DNA of 64,000 nt from Heliocidaris tuberculata (lineage: Eukaryota > Echinodermata > Echinoidea > Camarodonta > Echinometridae). The position numbers were made by a program, and so were the translations under genes. Below the pieces are notes generated by a model, which was not told the DNA's origin, did no database searches, and saw nothing but the letters and a program-made list of their open reading frames with translations. This document shows, one piece after another, positions 20,509 through 33,300 of this stretch. The stretch spans positions 4,171,816 through 4,235,815 of the forward strand of contig CM046852.1 of the NCBI GenBank assembly GCA_025618425.1, written 5' to 3'. The stretch's first letter is position 1. The number at the start of each line of letters is the position of its first letter.

Positions 20509-21240
20509 ACTGAGTGTCGAGGTTAATTCTTTTTATTACGAATTAGGCAAAGTTTGAAAGTGTAACATACATGATTATTATTATGCTATATGTCATGATA
20601 TTTTGTACTATTTTAAATTAATAATCAAAAATATTATTTTCATTGTAAAGTTGAAAAAGAGGGGGAAAAATCATATACATTTCAATCCGATTAGCAGGTC
20701 TGTAATCTGCATTTTATTGTAAGATGTACTGACTCTATTTTGTGATATGTATTTATCATGAATTATACAATGACATTGTACATAAATATTCTGTTTTACA
20801 AAATGTAGGTATAAAGATATGAATCATAATTATGAAAAAGGTGTGTACAATAAGAATAATAAGACCAAAATGAATGCGAAAATGAGCAAATCTACACTAT
20901 CGTCTAACAGAAACGTTGACTGATTGACTGATACAAGTCTGGCTTTCGGGGACCTTATACAGTCAAGTCGGGGCATATTTTGTTGAATGATTTTGTTTCT
21001 AATTAATATGTAAATTATTTGTAAATATTGTGATTTCTTTTGATTTTCCAATAAAAACATAAATTTAAAAAAAAGTTTGTTCCATCTCAACAACAACAAC
21101 AAAAAAGTCTGCGCATATAATTTATAGATCACAATGAAAAATAAAATGAGAATATACCATAAACAAACAGGCCTGTTATTCATAGTATATAGGCAAATGC
21201 CTGATACTTTATAAAGTAGCCTAACTTTGATAAAAATGGT
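20509..21240. other. AT-rich intergenic sequence, no gene recognised
   Basis: Ends of possible retroelement tails (CCAATAAAAACATAAATTT at ~21048) but nothing firm. Confidence 0.4.
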
Positions 21241-21242
21241 AA

Positions 21243-21755
21243 CTTATTACTTGACATGACGAGATATTTCATCATGTCAAGTCGACTTAATATCCATATC
21301 ATGTAAACATGTAAAGATATTTAACTTAACATGTCGACTTATGAACTTTTTTAGTCGACATGGCGAAAAAGATTATCTTGCCAAGTTGACTTCACAAAAA
21401 GTTCATGTCGTCATGGTGACATAAATGATCTTGCCAAGTCGACTTCCCTTACCAGTGACAGTAGCCAGAATTTTGTAAGGGGAGGGGGAGGGCACACAAA
21501 TGCAGGGCTGTCAACTTCGGGGAACTGCTTGGAGGGGGTTTCGCATTTTTTTCTTCTCGCCAGCCCTCCAAAAGTCGCAAAGTGGGGGGGGGGGGGGGGG
21601 GTTATCATTTCTAAAAGGGGGCACAAATTCTTGAGTCAAAAGTTGTCAGAGGGGGCAGCCCCCTCCCCTTCACATGTCGACACAATATGCATATTAAGTC
21701 GACTATTGACAAGATGAAATATTTCTTTATGTCGTCAAGTAGAATAACGCTTCCG
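21243..21755. mobile_element. TIR element with repeated AAGTCGAC motif, internally interrupted
   Basis: Left end TATTACTTGACATGACGAG, then ATATTTCATC and GTCGACTTAATAT, is matched by the complement of 21690-21755 (ATATTAAGTCGAC, GATGAAATAT, GTCGTCAAGTAGAATA). AAGTCGAC-like words recur inside. A G/C-run-rich stretch (21470-21665) looks like a later insertion. Confidence 0.7.
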
Positions 21756-22317
21756 TATTTATTTTATTTCCTGTATGTAGTAACTTATCTGGCATGGTGT
21801 ACAGTGAAACTGTGTAAATTGGTCTGTAATCGCACACTATAAACGCACACGTACACACTTTTTTGTGTTACACAGCCAATCAGCGTCGCCATACTTGACG
21901 GTCGTGAGCTAGTTTGCAGATACAGACCCTTATTAGTCGTAACGCGTAGCACGGAGTTTGAACTTTAAGACTTTGAACATCATCTCATAGACCGTTGAAT
22001 TCAGCTGCCTCCTCTCATTCGACTCTGCATTGATCCTGCATGGACACAGCCATTTCGAGACTGGCAAAGTCAAGCTAGTCTAAAACCCTTGTGGAATTTT
22101 GTTGAGGGTTAAAATAGAGTATGCGTCTGTAGACTAGTCACAGGGACGGCTGACACGACGAACTGTCTCTTGTAACCTAATTTCAAGCAGGAGGCCAAAG
22201 TCGATACATGAAATACATTCATGTGATTGCAACGTTCTTCCCAGCGTCGCAATAGATGGAGAACAAACATGGCATTACAGAGACAGTTGTAGTGAGAACC
22301 AATGAACTCCTTGGTAG
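21756..22317. other. Intergenic, no feature recognised
   Basis: No convincing ORF or repeat family. Confidence 0.4.
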
Positions 22318-22450
22318 TAGAGGCGTCGCGGAATGTCGGGCTCGGACAATGGATTGAGGGGATTGAAGGGGGGGGGGGGGGATCTTTAATTTGTCGGCGG
22401 AAAAAAAAAACCCTCATGCATTGTCCGAGCCCGATGTTCCGACGTCTCTG
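22318..22450. repeat. Inverted repeat with poly-G/poly-A loop
   Basis: AATGTCGGGCTCGGACAATG (left) faces CATTGTCCGAGCCCGATGTT (right); the arms extend to about 27 bp, with ~70 bp between, including a G run and an A run. Probably a small MITE. Related GTCGG/CCGAC words continue at 22570-22740. Confidence 0.7.
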
Positions 22451-22559
22451 CTTGGTGGAAACGGGGGTAAAACAAACCAGATGTAATTATCATTATATGC
22501 CTACTAGTACTCTCAACATGAAATATTATGACTTCTAAGAAATATATTGATTATTAGTT

Positions 22560-23667
22560 GGGCGATTACAAGGCCGTCGACAACCATTTTAAATTGGACG
22601 GCGGGGGTGGGGGGGGGGGGGGTCGGACCAATTTGCCGATAAGGTAGCTGATTTTTTTTTTTTTTTTTTTTTTCAGGTTTGCCAATTCAAGGGAAACAAC
22701 AGTTGTCGGATTTTCAAATTTGCCGACAGGCCGATGTTCAGAATTTCTTCTCTCTTTCTCTAGCTCTCCCTCTCTCTCTCTCAATGTGTGTCAAATGAGA
22801 CATTAAAACACCGTTGATACTTTTTCCCAAGTGCAGGGGAAAGGGAAACACTCTTCTATTTCCCAGTAATAACAGAATTTCTGTTTACAATGGGACATTA
22901 TTTCTCTTCCAATCTCAAATTTACATGATAATCAACCAGGGTTCTAGTTCTCATTCCTCGCTCGATCCAGGCACCCTATACATCGTCACGTTTGCTCTTG
23001 CGTGCTCACTTGATCGTAGTTTAAACGTTCAGTCCATATTTCTTATTACTGTAATTTAGACTCCCACATGATCATGGAGATATTTTGAGAGCGAATTATG
23101 ACGCGCGTTAAAAAAGAAAAGTGCACATGACAAATTACGTCGACGTGAATTTAATTTAATTTTATTCATTAAACATTTATTTACATCAATATAGGCCTAT
23201 TCTGTTCATGAACATATATGATATTTCATAACATTAACATATGATCACAAAAATAAAGATACAGACATTCAGACCGTATAACAGAAGTATTTCATATGCA
23301 TTGGAGTAAAAATAAAACGTAATCGTGTGGTCCCCCCTAGCCCTTCACAAAACGAATGGTGGAAAACAAAAGCGGGAAAAGGAGAAAGAAAAAGGGGGAC
23401 GGGACGGGAATGCAATGTACTATACCACCCTCCCCTTACATTGGCTTTGTTCTCTCGCATTCATCCTCCTAAGACCTATACAGCCCCCCCCCCCCCACCC
23501 CTACCCCCTCCCGCTCCGTAAACCAGTGCTCCTTCAGTGGCTTACCCCACGTTCTACCGGCAGTTCCACCTGCACTGCGTAATTAGATTACACTTTTCGT
23601 TCACTGCCATGCCCTTGACTCGATCCCATCTCATAATTCTGTCATATTCTAGTAACTAACTTTATTA

Positions 23668-23741
<74 letters not shown>

Positions 23742-24470
23742 AAAAAGTAAATTAATAAATCATGAAACAAAATTAATCGAGTGATCACTAACTTGATTTG
23801 GGGGAGGGAGTTAGTAAAATAGAATGAACATTCACTCTTCTTTGTAGAGAGCGCTCTGTAATAAATCGGTATTCACTCCTCATCTTACGTAGTCTTCATT
23901 GATGTTACTTTTTTTTATCCTTACAGCTCAAACTTTAATGCACTTTGTTTTGCTTGTAATGATCGAAAAATGTTTCTGCACTAAGTTTTGTTGTCAATTA
24001 TTTTGTATATTGTTAATTTCATAATACTTATTGTTATATACTTTGAAAAATGAAAATCTAATGAAATAAAATCTAAAATCTGAATCTAAATATATAAGTA
24101 GAGGCGTCTATTCGTTCAAAATAGACAAAGCATTGGTGGGGGCAAGCATTGTTTGTGAACAATGCTCTGAATATAAGTGATCAAAAGAAAATCAAATCAA
24201 ATATCAAAACGCCATAAATAAAACATATAGATACAACAAAGAAGAAAAAAAAGTGAATTGATTGAAGACGTGACTCCCAGGAGAGTGAAAAAAAGAGTGA
24301 ACCCCCCCCCCCCTCACTATTTTTTTCCTTTTATGAGAGAGTAGTGTTTTGCTTCTATAATTTATGTAACCCAGTCACACACCTCCAAACCGCCTTCAAA
24401 TTGACCAAATACCGACTAAATCTTGGCCATTTCCACAGGTTTAACTTAAAAGATAAAAAGGAACTATGAT
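22560..24470. other. Intergenic with (TC)n array and LINE-tail-like fragments
   Basis: A long (TC)n microsatellite at ~23669-23732 and poly-T and poly-G runs at 22600-22680. Segment 23990-24095 ends AATAAAATCTAAAATCTGAA like a retroelement tail. No gene. Confidence 0.55.
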
Positions 24471-24484
24471 ACTAGATGTTTATG

Positions 24485-24749
24485 CAGGGGCGGCGCCAGG
24501 GTATTTTGATAGGAGGGGCAAGACGACCTAAAGATGACGACATATTTTTTCTCCATTAAATAACAGGGGTAATAATATAGAGTTATATGTTTAAGACCTC
24601 TCTTTTTAATACTCCTCTTTCTTCTTTCTTCCCTTTTCTTCCCTTTTCTTCCTCCTTTTCTTCTTTTTTCTTTTTTTTTTCTTTTTTCACTACTTGAAAA
24701 ATCATAGGGGGCGGTCGCCCCCTCTGCCCCCCCTGTAGCGCCGCCCCTG
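24485..24749. mobile_element. hAT-type MITE with 8-bp duplication
   Basis: Ends CAGGGGCGGCGCCAGG and TAGCGCCGCCCCTG. Flanked by TGTTTATG on both sides (24477-24484, 24750-24757). 265 bp, pyrimidine-rich interior, GGGGGCGGTCGCCCCC near the right end. CAG...CTG-type termini with 8-bp duplication fit the hAT superfamily. Confidence 0.92.
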
Positions 24750-25258
24750 TGTTTATGTATACTTTCTATTTTATAACTTTAAACCATGTAAAATGTATTG
24801 TATTATTTAATACTGAACTGTATATTTGATTTCTTGTCAAAATCACTGATCTGTTGGAAATGAAAATAAAACTGAAACTGATACTGAAACTGAATGAAAT
24901 TTTCTTTCTGCGTGTTGTCGGTCTTGTCTGTCTTGTAGGTGTAACTGCAGGGGCGGCGTAGCGTCTTTCAAAGTGGGGGGGGGGGGCAATTTGCACATTT
25001 AATTAGCACATTAACCCTGCGGTTTTATTTTAGGATTACGATGATTACATCGATATCAACATACTTTATGCGATCTGCTTGATTTCACTAAAATAAGAGC
25101 GAGCGAGCGTAGAGAGCAAGTTTGGGTAAAATTTTCAGAAAATATTGCCCTTATACTTGGTGTAAGTTATGGGCACATTAAATCGAGTGAGGGGCATAGT
25201 GCCCCTCTTGCCTCCAGCTCCACCACCTTACATTGTAGTTGTAGTATATGGGTACCTG

Positions 25259-25949
25259 CATAGGCGCCGGAAGTGGGGGGGGGGGGGGGGCGGTCGCCCC
25301 CAAACGAAAAAGTGGGGGGGGGGGGCAAAATGCATTTTCGCCTCCCAAAAAGCCCCCCCCCCCATTAAAAAAAAAAAAAAATCAGTAGTAAAGGAGTAAA
25401 AATCGTGTGTATATTAAAAGCTTGATTGCTTTATTACGTAATTGCAAGCCTTTGTATTCATTTTTCGTATTCATGGAGATCACTGAAGACAGATAAAGCA
25501 TTCAAACTTTAAACTTTAACGTAGTGGAGGTTTTGTATTAGACGCAAGGTTGCCAGAGTTGGTAGAATTCTGCTTTCTGGCAGAATTTTGACCGCTTTAG
25601 CATAAATTTGACAAAATTTAGCAGAATTTTAGCATAATTCTGGTGTTTTTTTTTTTTTTGCTTGTTAGAGAATTTTCCAGGAAAAATACACCCCAAAAAT
25701 GCTGATAACCTTTTTTTTTTTTTTGCTTGTCAGAGACTTTTCGAGTAAAAATACACCCAAAAAATGCTTGTCAGAGAATTTTTGAGTAAAATTTTGATTT
25801 AGCAGTAGGATCTGTATTGTTGTGAGAGGGTGGGAAAGCGTGTGTGTTTTTTTAGGGGTTAGAAGACATGAGCCCTTGAAAGGTGAGCCCCCTTGAATGT
25901 TTGCCCCCCCCCCCCCTCCCCCAATCCCAAACTGCTTCCGGCGCGCCTG
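25259..25949. mobile_element. hAT-type MITE with 8-bp duplication
   Basis: Left end CATAGGCGCCGGAAG, right end CTTCCGGCGCGCCTG, flanked by GGTACCTG on both sides (25251-25258, 25950-25957). 691 bp, with G and C homopolymer runs near the ends and repeated GCTTGTCAGAGA-like text inside. No ORF. Confidence 0.92.
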
Positions 25950-26029
25950 GGTACCTGTTACTAAAGCTGCACCGATTCTTTAAAGCTAGATATGACCTTT
26001 TTTGTAAGAAACACTGGGAAAATAAAAGT

Positions 26030-26540
26030 AAATGTGAGCACTTATCGAAGAAGAAAGAGCGCTTATCAGAGGTGGATCAAGGGGCACTTATAAGAGATGA
26101 AAAGGGGCATTTATGAGAAGAGAAAAGGGTTCATATTAGATAGGAAAAGGGCACTTATCGGAAGTAAAGAGGAGGCATTGTCAGATTTGAAAATGGGCAC
26201 TTATCAGAAGGGGGAAATAGGTACTTATTAGAAGGGAAAGGGTGCACCTATCAGAATGAAAAATGCATTTATCAAGGGAGAAATGGGCATATATTAAGGA
26301 GAAGGGGGGGCAATCATTATATTTGAAAAGGGGCGCCAATTAGAAGGAGAAAAGGGCACCTATATGAAAGAAAATAGGCACCTATCCGACTTATCAGAAG
26401 GAGCAAATTAAAGGGCACTTATCAGAAGGGGAAAAGGCACTTATTAGAAAGGAAAAAAGGGCACTTTTAGTAGTAAAAGGGCACTTATCAAAGAGAAAGG
26501 TGGCATTTTTCAGAAATAAAGAGGGCACTTTTGGGGTACT
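26030..26540. repeat. Degenerate ~22-26-bp minisatellite
   Basis: About 20 imperfect units of GGGCACTTATCAGAAGGG plus a few A/G bases. Followed by a G run and CCCCCTGCCCCTG, which may be the right end of an older hAT-type element whose left end is CAGGGGCGGCGTAGCG at 24947. Confidence 0.85.
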
Positions 26541-27049
26541 TGGAAAAGTGTGTGTGTGTGGGGGGGGGGGATACTGTGCCCCCTGCCCCTGTGTTATACT
26601 TAGGTATTAACTGCTGTAGTCCTCGACAGAGCCATAGCATGGGTGCAGATATTAATGGAGCACTGACATAATGGTTAATTGTTAATTTGTACATGGGCAA
26701 CATTTTATTTGATATGTAGCGTAAGGTTGTACTTATTTAAATTTTCAATCCACACTTAAAACTTGCAATATATACCTAGAAGTCTTTCACTTTTTAATAA
26801 TGTAACCTGTTTTATCATGTTTACATGAACTGAATTGCAAATATATGTTTTATTCATTTTACCTCATACCAGTACTATGTCATGATGTAAGTTATCAAAT
26901 GATACTGCTCAAGTCGATTTGCAATAATAATTTTTATTAAATTTTAATTTTTTTATCCCAATTATAGATATTTTAACTTTCTACATTCGTCTATTTTTTT
27001 TGTTTTGTTTTGTTTAAATGAATTGGGGAAAGGGGGCGGGGATCCAACA

Positions 27050-28355
27050 CATTGAAAATAATAACATGTTTGATTCTGTTCAATCTGCTTATAGGCCACA
27101 TCATAGCACAGAGTCAGCACTAGTTAAAGTTAAAAATGATATCATGTTTTCCCTTGACTGTAACAGAGTTGTTTTGATTGCACTTTTGGATTTATCTGCT
27201 GCCTTCGACACGATTGACCACAAGATTCTTTTATCCCGTCTTTACAGCAGAATAGGTGTAAGATCTACAGCTCTGTCATGGTTCGAGTCCTGTCTCACGG
27301 GATGGTCCTCCAGAGTCAACATTGCTGGTGAACTATCTAGTCCCACTAATCTTGACTTTGGACTTCCTCAGGGATCAGTAGTAGGCCCTATCGGGTATTC
27401 TATATATACTCTCCCTGTTGGTAATATTATTAGACATCATTACATCAACTACCATCTTTATGCAGATGATACCCAACTGTATATTTCATTCGATCCCAGA
27501 ATCCCAGGAGATTTAGTTGTTGCTTTAGAAATTGGATGATGGTTAATAAATTGAAGTTGAATGACTCAAAGACAGAATTCTTCATAGCAGCCTCTCCTCA
27601 CAGTCTACGCAGTCTGCCAGATCTTAAGCTTAATGTTGGCAATTTTTCCATAAGCCCTTCAGTCACTGTTAAAAATCTTGGTGTAATTTTTGATAGAGAA
27701 ATGTCGATGGCGGACCGTGTCTCTCAAATATGTACTACTGTAACTTTCCATTTACGTAATATTTCTCGAATTCGAAGATACATTACTCAATCAGCCTGTA
27801 ACAACGCAATCCGTTCTCTAGTTCTGTCCCGTTTAGATTACTGTAATGGCCTTCTTTCCACCATCCCTGTTACTCAATTAGATCGTATTCAACGGCTTCA
27901 AAATTGGGCAGCCCGCCTAATTTATCAGGTAACGAGATTTCACTCCCCTAAACCACTCCTTAACTCGTTACACTGGCTTCCTGTAAGACATCGAATAGTT
28001 TTTAAATTACTTTTGTTGGTCTTCAAATCTCTTAATAAGCAGGCACCTCAATATCTACATGATTGTTTGACCCTATACACCCCTCGCAGGAATGTGCGAT
28101 CCTCCAGCGACCCACTCCGTCTTACATAATATAATATCACACGGAAACTTGCTGGAGATAGGACCTTCACAATAACTGCATCAAAATATTGGAATAGGTT
28201 ACCTTTAACACTTAGGCAATCACCATCTGTCTCTTCATTCAAAAAGGGACTCAAAACATTTCTTATTTCTAAACCAGATTTTTAGGCTTGTTCGTTTTTA
28301 ATCTTTTTTCTTGTTGTAAGCGCTTTGGGCCATCTCGGGAAAAGCGCAGTATATA

Positions 28356-28388
<33 letters not shown>
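27050..28388 (+). pseudogene. 5'-truncated CR1/L2-type LINE, reverse transcriptase relic
   Basis: Reads SAYRPHHSTESAL, LLDLSAAFDTIDH, GLPQGSVVGP and the catalytic YADDTQLY. Then, after a frameshift near 27530, NKLKLNDSKTEFF, LGVIFD, LVLSRLDYCN, RLQNWAARLI and LLNSLHWLPV. An in-frame TAA at 28127 interrupts homology that resumes (GDRTF, YWNRLPLTLRQSPSVSSFKKGLKTFL) to ~28284. The motif set is that of the CR1/L2 clades. The APE endonuclease and 5' half are absent. The 3' end is GCGCAGTATATAAA followed by (TAA)n at 28358-28388. It could not act on its own. Confidence 0.9.
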
Positions 28389-28389
28389 T

Positions 28390-28567
28390 GAATTTCTTTA
28401 ATTTCTAAATTTTAATAAGAAGTCAATATGATGTTATTTGAATGCAATTGTTAATAATGAAATGATATTATGAAATGTTTCGTGAGAAATTATTGTAAAC
28501 ATGCGCAATTCAGCCAATGGCTGCAAAGCATTGTTCAAATAAAATCATTATTGAATTGAATTGAAAA
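28390..28567 (+). mobile_element. Possible LINE 3' tail with ATTGAATTGAA repeats
   Basis: AATAAAATCATTATTGAATT followed by GAATTGAA units immediately downstream of the CR1/L2 relic. Tail-like only; no coding part. Confidence 0.4.
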
Positions 28568-28696
28568 ATGGTTGGTGGGGCGGGGCGGGGGGGGGGGATC
28601 TTTTTCAGTGGGTGAAATGCCGGTGAAATGCAAATTAACTAACAACGATATTCATTAGGAGAGGGGATAGGGATCGAATGGTCTTCTTATCCTCCT

Positions 28697-28741
<45 letters not shown>

Positions 28742-30100
28742 GGGGGGGGGGGCAGCGCCCCCTTGCCCCTTTAGGTTTGCCACACACCGGTGCTCGGTGA
28801 TGTTACAAGCCTGGATGTTGGAAAATTCTTAGCTAATAAATTTAACCCGAGTCAAAGAATAAAACTATATTATTTCTTGAAGAAAAAAATAAGAAAGGTG
28901 GCGCTCTTTAAAGTACAGCATAATTAGGTATGAAGTACTACTACTTGACCGTGTTACAAAAAGTACATGTAACAAAGAAAGTGGCTGATATGGATTGGCG
29001 TTCTGAAGGAAAAGAATTGTTTATATACATGTACTTGAAGCCTATTTTATCTCCGCAGGCGTAAAAATATCACAATATGATCAAACCTGAACATTTCTTA
29101 GAGAGAAAGGGAGTAGATGTAGTATATTCTAATACGAATGTGATTATACATTCCTACCTAAAAAATAAAAACTATAATGTTGTTATTGGAAGACTAATAA
29201 TTACGATTAAAGAGCTGTCCTGCTTCGACAACAATTAAAACAAGATTAAGAACAACATGAATATTTTTTGTCTTTCTTTCTTTCTCTTGTTCTTTCTATC
29301 TTTCTTTCTTTTTCTCTCATTTTCTTTTTCACTTGCCAAAAACTGAAAATTCTGATTTTCAACCCTAAAATGGAGAAAGGGTAGACCTCTGTCATCATTA
29401 TCATATCGCCTATTTTTTTTTCTTTCGAGCATGAATATACAGATAGTATGAAAGATTTTTTTTCCTTGATTTATCAATATCAACTTCAAAATAAGGCTAT
29501 TGGGACCCCCCCCCCCCCCCCATCTATCTGTTGTGACTTTCCTCCATAATAACCATGTATAGTTTTACTTATTAAAAAAAAGAAAGAAATATATTTCGGG
29601 GGGGGGGGCGGGTGAGGTCGGGCTGGTGCTTTTTTTTTTAAAGAATGAAATAGATCAGAATTATCAAAATATTGATACTTTGTCTTGTCCGCATTTCTCA
29701 CAGTCCCTTTCATCTTGTACTCTAGCTTCCGGAGTAGAGATGGAGCTGATGCGATGAGCAATGCGTTTTAGTCTTAGCACCAAACACTTATTATCTTATT
29801 TTACTGATTAAAATAGCTGCCTGTTAAAATGTTTGATTATCATTGTGCAATTCATAAAAGAAACATTAAAGCAAATTATTATGAATATTTGCTCATTATG
29901 GGAGATGCGTTATGAGATTATTGAGCTTCTCCGTCGTCGGTCATTAAAAATAGGGAAGTGTACCGATTGCGGTTTGCACTTAATTACTTTAAGACTACCA
30001 TCAAATCTTGTGACTGAAAAGAAGCTAATCATCAGAGCACAGGAAAAGGGGGAAAACAACAGATATTTCTATTTTGTACTTGATATTCGATTGAATCAAG
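28568..30100. other. Intergenic sequence upstream of WASHC3
   Basis: Holds (TC)n at 28700-28738, G and C runs near 28740, 29506 and 29598, and a TTTC-rich tract at 29270-29330. No promoter element could be confidently assigned. Confidence 0.45.
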
Positions 30101-30151
30101 ATGGATGCTGATGGATTGCCCCTTGTAGGACCCGGAGTTGATTTGACCAAG
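30101..30151 (+). CDS. WASHC3: WASHC3 coding exon 1
   Basis: ATG GAT GCT GAT... encodes MDADGLPLVGPGVDLTK, aligning with the human start MDEDGLPLMG. The ATG context is AAG-ATG-G, a good initiation context. Donor AAG|GTGAGA. A longer ORF running through here in another frame (29833-30111) is not coding on this evidence. Confidence 0.93.
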
Positions 30152-30359
30152 GTGAGAATTTATATTTTTATTCCATTTTCAGTGCAGTCTCTGCGTGAGG
30201 GGCGTCGCAAAAATTCTCTTCGGTCCCACCCGTTCATCAACGTGTATCGTATTCGTACCTTTTTTTTTAATTGACAAAGTTCATAAAATTATGTTAATGT
30301 GTTGTGATGTAATTTTGGCGCGGCTTAACTGCAGAATACCCTGCACATTTGGACATCGT

Positions 30360-30392
<33 letters not shown>

Positions 30393-33300
30393 TTCTGAAT
30401 ATATATACATTGTCGTGCAGGGTATTCTGCACGACTGCAGTTGTTCCTTTGGCGCTAATCATGCTAATGCACTTTCGTACCCAGCCCGCATCTCAGACTC
30501 CAGTTTTAGAAAGTGTACACAGCAATATCCTGTAGCACACCTCTAATATTACTTTATTCCGTTCCAAATAATGAAAACCTTCTTTAAACAGATAATCTAA
30601 AGAGGGTTTTCATTATTTGGAATGGAATAAATTTGAATAAAGCAATAATTCATGATATTTGAGGTGTGCTTATGTGTATGTAGGATAGATGCGGGCTGGA
30701 TATGAAAGTGCATTAGCGCCTAATTTTGCCCTAAATTTAGTCGTGCAGAGTAGTCGCTCAGTACAATTGGGCGCTGTGGCGTGCGCCTGTAATCCAGCTA
30801 AAAGTGGAAGTTATAAACTGATTCAGCAGACCCAGGTTCGAGACTGAGTCACGTTTATCGGATGGTGACGTTAAAGGTTGGTCCCCAGACGTAAATAATC
30901 ATATCTGATTGATACACATCTGTAAAAACCCAATTACACACACATTACACACATAGCCACTCAGGGAACCATCACTATGTAGGGCTGTGTCAATTTTGGA
31001 GGTGATCATGACCTCAAAGTTGAAGAGGTAAAAACACCAATATAAGCAGCAAAATTTTGAGAAATACTTCCTTCTACATTTTAGGATGATAGAATATCTA
31101 ATTTCATGCCAGATTCTTCAATAGGATCTTTGTTATCTTGATCAAAGTGAAATTTTCAGGCTGTTTTTGGCTGGTGATCTTGCTCCTTTCCAGCACACAT
31201 ATGTGCAAAATATCACACATTTGCTATGAGAGGCAATTCATCGGCACTACGAAGGTACAAAGTGCGAGGTTAATATATTAACCTCGCATAAGTGTGAGTG
31301 ATACACAGCAGACTATAAGAAATGGTCAATAATTAGATTCTAGATGGGGGGGGGGGGGGAGGGGGGAGGTGTCTGGGGGACACAGTTATCAAACTTGAAG
31401 CTCACACAAGCAGAGTGATCAAATTAAAAAATCATTTTTATTAATTATATTTTCATGACCAAAACTGAAGAGATCCCCACTGTTTTTTGGCTGTCGCACA
31501 CTCATAGGCCCATGCCTATGTGAGACTGTGTCAAACATTCTCTGTTGCAGTAGTCAAAAACAGATAACAAAATACATGTAGCTCCAAGCAAGATTTTACC
31601 TGATTCAGGGACTTTTCAACTCTTATTATGTTACAAATTTGGGATTTCAGAGTTGAAAGTGAAATACTAAATAATTATTTTTCTCTCATGTATGAATGAT
31701 CGAGACTGGACCAATCCCCGCTTACACACAGAAGCTATTGAAGCCTATTCTCCCGTAAAAGCTATTGTGGAGTACAAGCTTATCTTCAGATATTAAAGCA
31801 TGGACATGTATAAGTGGCTGTCGCATGTTGTTTCATTCCAGCTATGGTTTCGGTGCACTCGGCAAATACAAAATTTGGCCACAAAAAACTTGGTCTGTAT
31901 CGCACATATTGATCTCTATGATCGCCGATGCACACAAAAAATCAGGACTTTTTTGTGTTCACAAAAGCCTAGCGACCAAGTTTTTTCTATACTTTGTGTG
32001 TACACACTTGCCTGGACGGTCATATATCTCAACATTTTCCAGCACCACTGCACAAAAGTCATCAACATTCACTCAAAATCGGCATTTGATTTACGACTAC
32101 TGACACCAACATGTCTATGAAATACAATAAATTCAACTCTCCGATGTTGGAAAAGATAATTCCAAAACTTAGTAAAATCTGTAATGTAGACCTACTGTCA
32201 GTTCTGGTGAAGCGGTGTATCAGAGTCATTGTGTACATTTCTTGGTCACCGTGAGCGCTGAATCTCGGAAAATAAATCCAGTCTTCAAAAAGTCGGTCCC
32301 TGTTTTATTTTATTAGGCGAGTTTAGTCTAACACCATCAGCAGAATAAAAACAACATGCGATGGCAAAAAAAAAAAAATCGGCAGGGATTTCTTCAGTTT
32401 TGGACGTGATTTTGACTTTGGATTTTGCTGGAAATATCAGTATATCTATCTAACTAAAGTGCCGATTTTGAGTGGATTCTGGTGAGCTTCGTACAGTGGT
32501 GTTTGAAAGCGTTGAGATTCAATAGAGGGTGTCTTAAAACTTTTGATTACACATGAAGTATAGAAATGCCGCTTTGAGTGATAGCTGCTCACAGTGTGTG
32601 GTACTTTACAGACTCAGAGACTGCTCGTAATTGGTTCATCAAACCCATAACATAATATGCCTCAGTGGCGGATCCAGGATTTCTTGAGGGAGGGGGCTCA
32701 ATATTCACAAAATTTTCTGACAAGCAAAAAAAAAAAAAAAGGTCCTCAGCATTTTTGGGCCCCTTTTTAACTCAAAAATTCTCTGACAAGCAACAAAAAA
32801 AAAAAAAAAAAAAGGTCCTCAGCATTTTTGGGGCCCGTTTTTGGGCCCAGGCCCCCAGGCCCCCCCCCCCTGGATCCGCCACTGATATGCCTCTTAGTGC
32901 ACTTCACATTCCTCCTCTTCAGCTGTAGTGAATGATGTATGAAATTGGTTCAGTCAGTATTCAAGCAGGACTTTAAAGTAGATATTCAAAGCAAATCACA
33001 AATATGCTCAATAATGTATCTCTAGAAACTAGAAAGCTTGCAGATGGTAATCGTATAAGTTTTACGTTAACTGCGTGTTTGATGATTAAAAAATAACACA
33101 AATAAAAACACTTCTCAGCATCTGGGATATCCGAGCGATTCGCCAGAAATATACCGATGTTTTCATGACGTCACATCAGGTGCCAATCCTGCCTAAGCAG
33201 ACGACGTCCTATATCAAGTGAACGTAACTGCAATGTAATTATTCTTAAATTATAAAGAGTTTGGTGTGTTTCACCATGACCATATTTCACATCATTCTAA

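Noticed and set aside
22560..22745. Inverted repeat with GTCGACAACC and GTTGTCGG words
   Set aside because: Arm match is weak and the interior has poly-G and poly-T runs; borders cannot be defined.
26030..26540. CRISPR-like array
   Set aside because: Units are contiguous and degenerate without unique spacers, and the genome is eukaryotic; it is a minisatellite.
24947..26600. Large hAT-type element enclosing 25259-25949 and the minisatellite
   Set aside because: Candidate ends CAGGGGCGGCGTAGCG and CCCCCTGCCCCTG exist, but flanking 8-mers (TGTAACTG, TGTTATAC) do not match well.
29833..30111. 92-codon ORF overlapping the WASHC3 start
   Set aside because: Out of frame with WASHC3, no motif, AT-rich; probably chance.
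31765..32120. Two overlapping ~110-codon ORFs
   Set aside because: Overlap in different frames, no domain, and lie within a probable decayed foldback element.
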